From: Fragilaria radians
Lineage: Eukaryota > Bacillariophyta > Fragilariophyceae > Fragilariales > Fragilariaceae
NCBI GenBank assembly: GCA_900642245.1
Contig: CAAAJI010000158.1
Coordinates: 7,856 to 71,855 of the forward strand
Reading direction: 5' to 3'
DNA length: 64,000 nucleotides
Position numbers and translations under genes: made by a program. Positions 57,122 to 64,000 of this stretch are shown piece after piece. How positions within the stretch are numbered: position 1 is the stretch's first letter; each line of letters begins with the position of its first letter. Below the pieces are notes generated by a model. That model made no database searches, was not told where the DNA came from, and was given only the letters and a program-made list of their open reading frames with translations.

Positions 57122-58175
57122 CAGTGATTAGTGCGTTATGTTTACGAATAATTGGATTGAAGCTTCACACTTAAGACTCTCTCAATATGAATCCACAAGA
57201 CTATCTGCCAGATCTTAGAAAAGGGTATATCTATTACAAAGAGCAACAAATCTCTTCGTATTCTCAATTAGTCTTTCCTTTTCCAAAGACAGACAGGCAG
57301 GCTTAGGAGTATTGAGAAAATCTGTGCTGGTTATAATAAGCACAGTTGGAAATCACAATCGTTCGGAGAAAATCCGACCATCCTGCGTAGGACCTACGTC
57401 TTTGATTTCATATCTCCTACCTCCCCCCAAATTCGATCCACGTATCCTACGGGGGAGGGAAAGGAACAGAGCTTATTGTGAATTATTTCTGCACTAGACA
57501 GCTATGTTTTGATTCCTCCCCCTGACCCCACTGGCACTTCCATTCAAATAACGGCCATATGTGACATCTCAAATTCATTCCTATGTTGTACATGGATTAA
57601 GTACTAATCCAACGTAACGGATCGTTGTCATTCGTTGTTTTGTTTTCTACCCTGCCGTCCTTACACGATTCCTATGGCTCGACCGAGTGGGACAACCCTT
57701 ACGCATTTCCTTACGAAAACATGTACTGGGGGATTCTCCCCCATCCGTCCCAGAAGGAATCACAGTTCAGTTCAAGATAATCGTAGGATGAAAAGATTTG
57801 CCCCCTTGGACACGTGGAAGAACTCAAACCGTCGATCCTCTCAAGCGACCAAAAGCCTTGTCAACATTGTGCCCATCCTTTGCCGCATTTCATTCCTTGG
57901 ATCCGATTTGTGCAATTTTTTTTAAAGTAAAACCTGAGTAACTGGATATACGTAAACCTAAAATTTAAAAATTGCTGTAGCTAGTAAATCAAAAGTTACA
58001 GAATATGTTGATTTATATTTGTATTTAACGTGTTATCACGTTTTCTAAAGGTTTCCCTGGGAATCATGACATTTTCCTTACTGAGAAGGAATGTTCAGGA
58101 TTTCCATTTTGTCATCAACACCAACATATTCTTCAAAAGTTTTGTGGAAACAAAAGAATGATGTATCCGATAAAC
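57122..58175. other. Intergenic
   Basis: About 1 kb containing the NYN promoter. The frame at 57635-57925 has no recognisable product. A possible last exon of the 58176-60860 gene could lie near 58094-58010 on the minus strand. Confidence 0.4.
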
Positions 58176-60860
58176 TTACTTTTCGGGAGTTGACACCTTT
58201 CTCTCCTCCAGTTGTTCCAATACGCGTTGAAATTCCATCCGACAACCCTCAAGCTTTTTATTGGCTTCCAATAACAAGGATTGAGTTGGAGGATTATCAT
58301 TAGTCCATGAATTAGTAGGATATGATAATTCTTGTGAAAGGTCCTGTTCAGTCATCTGTGAATGCGAATACTGCTGCTGTTCCTGCCATAACTCTTGTAC
58401 TTGAAGCTTATAATTAATAACTTCATGGAGCCACAAACCTGAAAGGATAGCACTGGATGTAATCCATAGGAAAAGAAGTAGAATAGAACAACGTAACCAA
58501 GAGTGGGAGACCTGAGAAGCAGGAACATCTTTTTCGATTTCTCGAAAGGGAAAAGGAATATCCAAGTTTTCAGCTGTGGTCTGCAAGTCTTCCTGTGTCT
58601 GATTGGAAGCTAGTTCTTCCTGTGGAGTCTGCGTAGAAATCGAATTCTTGTTTATGGAAGTTGGGTTTGCATTTGTCACAGGCTCTGTAGGTAAGTTTAT
58701 TGTGGCTGACTCCTTTGCTGCAACAGGATCGTTAAAGTGCTGTTGCTGTCGTAAACGTTGAGCTGAATTATCCTGTTGAGAGTTAAAAATGTCATCAGGA
58801 AGGTCCATGGACCTTGCGACAGGGTTTCCAATAGGACTTTCCAATGCTGCTTGAGGGTCATTCCATGGTGTCCTTTGCGCTTGAGATCCCATTAATCTCG
58901 ATGCCTGATTGGATTCTATAATCATCTTTTTACTAGGAATTTGCATAAATTTTTCCCTCGGTTGCAGTTCGAGATTACGGGAAGCAAGTTGGCTAACTGG
59001 TGTAGAACTTTGACCTTGAGCTCTTCTATTCTTCAATACTCTTGTTTCCAACGTAAGCGACTCTCTACCATACATTAAGTTATTAACGTTTCCAACGCAA
59101 TCATAAGACAGATGAGTATTAGAAGGAGACAGGACCGATTCATTTGGTGATGCCAAAGCAATACTTTGTTGTGATTTTTCAACATCTTTTTTCTTTGATG
59201 AATGGTTAGTTTGTTCATTATCTCCTTCGCAGTCATGAATACTACGCTTTTTGTTTGGAAGTGGAGAAGTGGTTAGGCTCGATTTAGTAGGTTTCAAAAC
59301 AGCCTCACTTGCCACTTCTGCAGTTTTCTCCGGGAAAACTTCCATTGAATGATCTTTCTCGGAATCTTGGAAATCATTTTGAGGGAAAACAACTGAAGAC
59401 GTTTCTAGAGCTGTTGTTCCTGTTGCTTCCAAGCATTCATTGTCTACTACATCATCGTTATTTTCGATTTCCATGTCATTAATGGATACACGGTTATTCG
59501 TATTTGGCAGAGATGACATGATTGTATTGTTGATAGTCGTCGCAGTTGTTACATCAACCGTAGTTTCGTTTAATTTCTCCTCAACTGCATCCTCGTAATG
59601 CTCGACTTCCATACTTTCTACAGTGACACGAATGTTGGCATCCGTAGGAAGTGACGCTCTCTCGCTCTCTATATATGCAGGTGTAGAAAAAGTGATTTCG
59701 TCAGTAATTATTCCATCCATTTCATCGTCCATACTATCACATTTCTCTTCCGACTCCTGGGTAGAATCCATTTTAGCATTATGATTCAGGACATTGGTTT
59801 TGAGGCTTGATGTGCTTGAGTCCAGCTGGTGGTCAGAATTAACAAGAGTACTTGTAGGAACAATTGACTCACTAGCTAATGGAACCATAAAAGATATTGG
59901 TTTTTGTTTCTCGCCATCTTCATCATCATTTTTGTCTTCCGTGTTGACATCGGGGGAATCGGCAACTGGTTTAAGGTGTCCATCGTCCTTGTCACGATTG
60001 AAAATGCTTTCATTGATATCATTGGTTGGCATAAAATCCACGCTTACCATATCGTTGTTACTATTCGCATTTGCAGTTGAAGCAGTAATAAAAGGATCCG
60101 TAATGTTATCACAAGATTCCGATGGTGGTGACACATTATCCATGGCAATACTTTGTTGTTGAGTTTCGAATCCATTAGTTCCAGAATCTTTAAAAATTGA
60201 CTCTTGTCCATTTTCTTGTGGAAAGTTTGGAATTTCTTCTTTGTCGTGGTGTATTGATTCCTCCTGCTGTGAACTTGCTTCCAGCAGTGAGGATGATTTA
60301 CGGAAACATGAAAAGTCATTTTCAAAGGTTGTAATGGTAGTCGACTCATCATGTTCTTTTTCACATTCGTCGTTGTGCTGCGACAGTTCCACATCACTAG
60401 TATTTGTCAATGTTGCCGTGATTACGTCCTCCAGGATTGTTTGCTTTTGGTGTTGGTCTCCATCGTCTTCCTGTTGCGTGTCTTCATTCGTTGGATTCAA
60501 TTCGCTCGTATTGGTGATGTCGTTATGTAGGCGATAGGAGTCTTCATTTTCATCTGTTGAACTTTCTTCTTGTTTGTCATCTTCCACAATAACCTTTTCC
60601 ACATCTTGAATCGCTTCGTCGTCATGAGGATTTGACGTCGTAATTGTAGTAGTACTAGTGGTAGTAGTCACATCCTCGCCAACAATATCTTCCAATCCAT
60701 GCCTTGGTTTTTTCTCTAAATCTCGATCTTCTTCTTCCAATAATTCATCTCGAATCCTTTTCGTTCCAATCGCAAGTTCATTTTCATCAATGACATCTTC
60801 CATGTTAGGTGATTGGGGGCTCTTGCTTCCTTGCCACAAACGAAAAATGGAATTCATCAT
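58176..60860 (-). CDS. Large acidic single-pass membrane protein, unknown function
   Basis: 894 residues in one open frame, ATG start. The first 750 or so residues are disordered, acidic and rich in Thr, Ser, Asn and Asp. A basic patch with a Pro (LPNKKRSIHDCEGDN) lies near the middle. Near residue 790 is one clear membrane segment, CSILLLFLWITSSAILSGLW, followed by about 80 residues with coiled-coil character (ANKKLEGCRMEFQRVLEQLE). This layout suits a protein of the ER or nuclear envelope with a long cytoplasmic or nuclear N-terminus. No family is recognised. The terminal stop TAA lies within GTAAGT, a perfect 5' splice site; a downstream acceptor (TTCTCAG near 58095) would add about 21 codons instead of stopping. 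Confidence 0.75.
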   Translation of the reverse strand: MMNSIFRLWQGSKSPQSPNMEDVIDENELAIGTKRIRDELLEEEDRDLEKKPRHGLEDIVGEDVTTTTSTTTITTSNPHDDEAIQDVEKVIVEDDKQEESSTDENEDSYRLHNDITNTSELNPTNEDTQQEDDGDQHQKQTILEDVITATLTNTSDVELSQHNDECEKEHDESTTITTFENDFSCFRKSSSLLEASSQQEESIHHDKEEIPNFPQENGQESIFKDSGTNGFETQQQSIAMDNVSPPSESCDNITDPFITASTANANSNNDMVSVDFMPTNDINESIFNRDKDDGHLKPVADSPDVNTEDKNDDEDGEKQKPISFMVPLASESIVPTSTLVNSDHQLDSSTSSLKTNVLNHNAKMDSTQESEEKCDSMDDEMDGIITDEITFSTPAYIESERASLPTDANIRVTVESMEVEHYEDAVEEKLNETTVDVTTATTINNTIMSSLPNTNNRVSINDMEIENNDDVVDNECLEATGTTALETSSVVFPQNDFQDSEKDHSMEVFPEKTAEVASEAVLKPTKSSLTTSPLPNKKRSIHDCEGDNEQTNHSSKKKDVEKSQQSIALASPNESVLSPSNTHLSYDCVGNVNNLMYGRESLTLETRVLKNRRAQGQSSTPVSQLASRNLELQPREKFMQIPSKKMIIESNQASRLMGSQAQRTPWNDPQAALESPIGNPVARSMDLPDDIFNSQQDNSAQRLRQQQHFNDPVAAKESATINLPTEPVTNANPTSINKNSISTQTPQEELASNQTQEDLQTTAENLDIPFPFREIEKDVPASQVSHSWLRCSILLLFLWITSSAILSGLWLHEVINYKLQVQELWQEQQQYSHSQMTEQDLSQELSYPTNSWTNDNPPTQSLLLEANKKLEGCRMEFQRVLEQLEERKVSTPEK

Positions 60861-60897
60861 GTACGAAGGACTAGTAAGACGATTTGGGAGAGACTAG

Positions 60898-60929
60898 CTG
60901 GCTGACTGGCTGGCTGTCTGGCTGGCTGA
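60898..60929. repeat. CTGGCTG-type short tandem repeat
   Basis: Eight CTGGCTG-related tetramer pairs (CTGGCTGACTGGCTGGCTGT and on) lie 38 bp upstream of the start of the acidic membrane protein gene, likely in its 5' UTR or promoter. Confidence 0.85.
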
Positions 60930-63900
60930 GTTGGATGTATTTATCCGGTAGAAGTTGGATTTTCTTTGGCTTGTAGAACGGGTTCGTTAGTCCTTTCGTC
61001 TGTCCCACTAGTTCGTGTGCTGGTATTCAATTTGTACTTTGTACTGTGATCGCAAAAAAAATCAATGTTGCAGCAACAATACAGTTAATGACATGGTCAC
61101 TACCATCAAAATGCGTTTGCTGATTATTTGTATCACCGTCGTATCTTGAACAAAAACGTGACATCCCAGTAAGTAAAGTATGTGGTTTTGTCATGACAGA
61201 TAAATTGATACTATGTATGGTTCAAGAAAAGAATTATCAATGAATCTGCTGGCTAAGAAAAGATGTATACGCTCCCAATGTAGTTCATATTTTTAATTGC
61301 TTATAAAGAGTCAGTGAAACAGTCTAAATTGAAGGCTACACATTGTACTTTCATGGATAATGAAGATATTTATAGAATTGGAGGCACTGTTTATTTACAT
61401 GACCTAACATCCATGTACCTTCATGTTGCATTTGGTTGTTCAACTATTAATACCTCCCTGTGTAAACTCAAGGCAAATATGAGGAAGGAAATAAGATCAC
61501 TTACCGGAACCTTGAGTACAAGGTAGAAAAGAAGTATCAATCAAGGATTATAAATTGCTAAGGGAATGGACAATCCCAACAAGAGGAAGAAATTGTTGTT
61601 ACAACAGCTAAAGTAGCATCCATATCCAACAAATGAGTTAACAACAGAGGTGAAAACAACAACCAGCACCCTAAAATAAACGTTCCAAAGTAACGTTTGA
61701 CTGCAACAGCAAAACCTCCAAGGCATGCAATACAAAACATAACCAAACAAGAGAAAAAAAAGAATTGTGGAGAAATAGGGAAAGGACAGACAAAGTATCA
61801 CAACATTCTTCCCCTGGTAGACTTAAACATCAAGTTTTGTCTGACACTTCAATCGGATATTGAGAGTCAAGATGTGCGCTTGGTATTTGAAATGTTGAAA
61901 AATGAGTAAAACAATTTGTTGCTGGATTGTCTGGATTGTATTTCCTTGACTTGATAAATATCAGATTCATTTAAATTATCAAGTTTGAGCACAGGTTTAG
62001 CATTAATTTTTGGAGTCCTTAAATGAAACATTCAAACTTTCTAAGGATAGAATCAAGCATAAAATTGACTGTATTAACGCCACAACTTATTTAAATTTTA
62101 AATTGACAAATTTGAGAAACAAGTGTCCATATAAAGTTTAATTTAGAATCAAACCATAATTGAATTCGAGACTTAAGGTCATTGCTTAGAAAGGATTTGT
62201 AACAACTAAACTATAATAAAAAAGTTTCATATTTGGTGTGCTGCTTGCATGTTCATTGGCTACTCCTTCAATCATTTCAGCGAAGTATTTCTGATGTTAA
62301 AATTGGCGATGCACGGTACTTATTCGAGAGAAATTATTAGATTTAAGAAGATGTGCAAAGATTGGTTCCTTAAGGAATCAATAATAAATGAATATATGGG
62401 CAATGGAGACAATACCAGGAATTGTAGTTATCCGGTGTAAGAAGTACATCGAGGTGAAAATGAAATTAAAGATATTGATAGACGCCAATTTGAGAATTAG
62501 AAGCAAGATATACCTTAAAAGGGATAGTGCAAAAGAGTTTGTATGCGATTACATTCAAGCTCCCGCTATTGGAGTCAATCAAAATTGTCACTCAATTGGA
62601 ATTTATGTTGAAGATTTCTTAGTTATTGGAAAGAGAACCACATTCCAACGCTCATTGTTGCTTAGAAAGATCAAAGCATTAATCTGAGCACTGAACAAAA
62701 ACGAGGTGTCAAATCAATGAAAAAACAACAGGATGAAATTAAAGCATGTCAACACTTTTTATCGATCGAAGAATCAGTTAATGAAGCTAAAGAAACAATA
62801 TTGTAAATGACTCCAGAGAATGTAGCACGCCCAACTCATGCAGGTGAAAAAATTGATGTCAAAAAGGCAGAAGTAATATCATTCAGGGGTCAAAATCGTA
62901 CCTTCTTTGATAAATTACATAAGGTCTGATATAATGTTGCCAATAAACATGACATTGCAAGGATCCAGGAGAGAGTAGTATATGGAGGGAACAATCAAAA
63001 AGGAATTTAAAGACGTGAAAAGATAAAGGTTGGGATATCAATGAAAAGGACAAAATACCTGAAGGAACTGTTTAGATGCTTTGAAGATCGAGTGAAACGA
63101 AGATTTTTGGCTCTGAATTGTTGTATCCAGGTACAGCAAAGATCCTGGTATTGCCTTCAAGGAATACTCAGTAATTGCTGATGTGACCTTTAGTTTTATA
63201 TTTATTGCTAAATTTGGGGAGTGGTCTTCAAGCTTTGATTATTGATACTGAAATTGCTTGCTGCATGGTGATCTTCAATCGGAATTTTATGAAAACTTAC
63301 CTAGTATGATTCCACTTCTACTGAGTGTCTACTACTTAATTGGAAAACATAGCGTAGTTATAAAGTGCTAAAGAGCACTTAGGCTTTCAGTTGCAAAATA
63401 GCGAGACTAAAACTAGGAAATTGAACTTTTTTTGTGACAGTGACTTGGCCGGAGTATTAGAAGCAAGAATTAGTGCTGATGTATTCACTATTTTTTTCGA
63501 AGGCAAATCTGTTGGAAGACGCTGTATTGTTTCCTAAATTATTTGTACTTGGAAGCTGAAGAGAAGAATGTATGTGAAAGGAAACAATAAAGAAATGAGC
63601 CAATAAGGAGAGGTAGCGAAGCCGTTAGATTGGACGTTCGAAATTCGAACCAAAAACGAGAATAACAAACTCATTGGGAGGCAGTGGATTGAGGCAATAA
63701 CTCTTTCAAGGGAGATAGAGGAGAACGTCAAATTTATTTTCGAGATGTATATTGGTGTTGATACTACTAACCGCGGAAAAAATTAACACTAGTGGCTTTA
63801 TCTTATCTACGCAAATGCATCGACTGGAGAATGGGCTTGACTTGTGGACACGAGATACAATAGCATTCGAGTTTTTAGATGACACATGTATTTCGTGATA

Positions 63901-64000
63901 GGAAGGGTGTTGAGAATATCTGTTAAAGACGAATCTACCAAGGTTGGAAAAATTGGAAAATGCGCAAAAGAGCGATTTAGTACTAATAAAGAAACAACTA
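60930..64000. other. Gene-poor end of the window
   Basis: About 3.1 kb. Short frames at 61314-61526, 62388-62687 and on the minus strand at 63731-63534 show no recognised family. No RNA gene, LTR or repeat array was found. The promoter of the acidic membrane protein gene lies in the first few hundred bases. Confidence 0.5.

Noticed and set aside
57635..57925. 96-codon open frame
   Set aside because: No recognised family and no extension by splicing; kept only as intergenic.
59794..60537. Antisense frames inside the acidic membrane protein
   Set aside because: Ser-rich shadows of the Asp/Thr/Asn-rich sense protein.
62388..62687. 99-codon open frame
   Set aside because: No motif recognised and neighbouring sequence is full of stops.
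1..64000. CRISPR arrays, operons, bacterial promoters or riboswitches
   Set aside because: None seen. The presence of introns and plastid leaders shows nuclear eukaryotic DNA.

Overview
The window looks like nuclear DNA of a photosynthetic stramenopile, most likely a diatom. The species cannot be named from sequence alone. The reasons are: AT-rich DNA with compact genes and short GT-AG introns (67 to 219 nt in the genes solved here); homopolymer runs in proteins (Ser, Gln, Asn, Thr, Ala); two neighbouring genes for plastid proteins, both with hydrophobic presequences and one with an ASAFAP-like cleavage site; a secreted Pro/Thr protein with Lys-rich blocks; and decayed Ty1/Copia retrotransposons.

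Layout. 0.5-9.2 kb: a two-exon unknown gene, a tandem AAA ATPase of the AFG2/SPATA5 type, the small RNA polymerase subunit RPABC4 (Rpb12), and a small secreted Pro/Thr/Lys protein. 9.2-17.2 kb: mostly decayed DNA, a two-exon TspO-related membrane protein, and a long relic of a RecQ-like SF2 helicase with a recognisable DEVH box. 18.5-20.9 kb: a karyopherin-like HEAT-repeat gene whose end overlaps a von Willebrand factor A (VWA) reading frame in another frame. 21.9-28.9 kb: Copia fragments around a divergent pair of plastid genes, an NFACT-R (DUF814) protein and divinyl chlorophyllide 8-vinyl reductase (DVR). 29.2-36.1 kb: three paralogues of a secreted six-cysteine family sharing a GWVWNGGGGRC core. 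38.2-45.0 kb: a second Copia copy, a 760-bp TA-flanked inverted-repeat element holding an OTU-protease relic, a coiled-coil protein and another gag relic. 45.9-49.7 kb: one gene joining two PDZ domains to a Vps34-like phosphoinositide 3-kinase. 53.3-60.9 kb: a Ser/Pro-rich protein, a NYN/PIN-type ribonuclease with an RGG-rich N-terminus, and a large acidic membrane protein. 61-64 kb: no supported gene.

How the genes relate. Most are unrelated housekeeping or regulatory genes, as is usual for a eukaryotic nuclear segment. Two local groupings stand out. The head-to-head NFACT-R/DVR pair shares one 372-bp promoter region and both products appear plastid-directed. The secreted family has two members in tandem and one inverted, and the tandem pair shares an upstream block as well as coding sequence.

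Strongest leads for something new: the six-cysteine secreted family with two conserved basic sites that look like processing sites; the PDZ-PDZ-PI3K fusion, which also carries a roughly 200-residue insertion in the kinase N-lobe; and the OTU-bearing inverted-repeat element. Exon joins were worked out by hand from splice consensus and phase, and have no transcript support.
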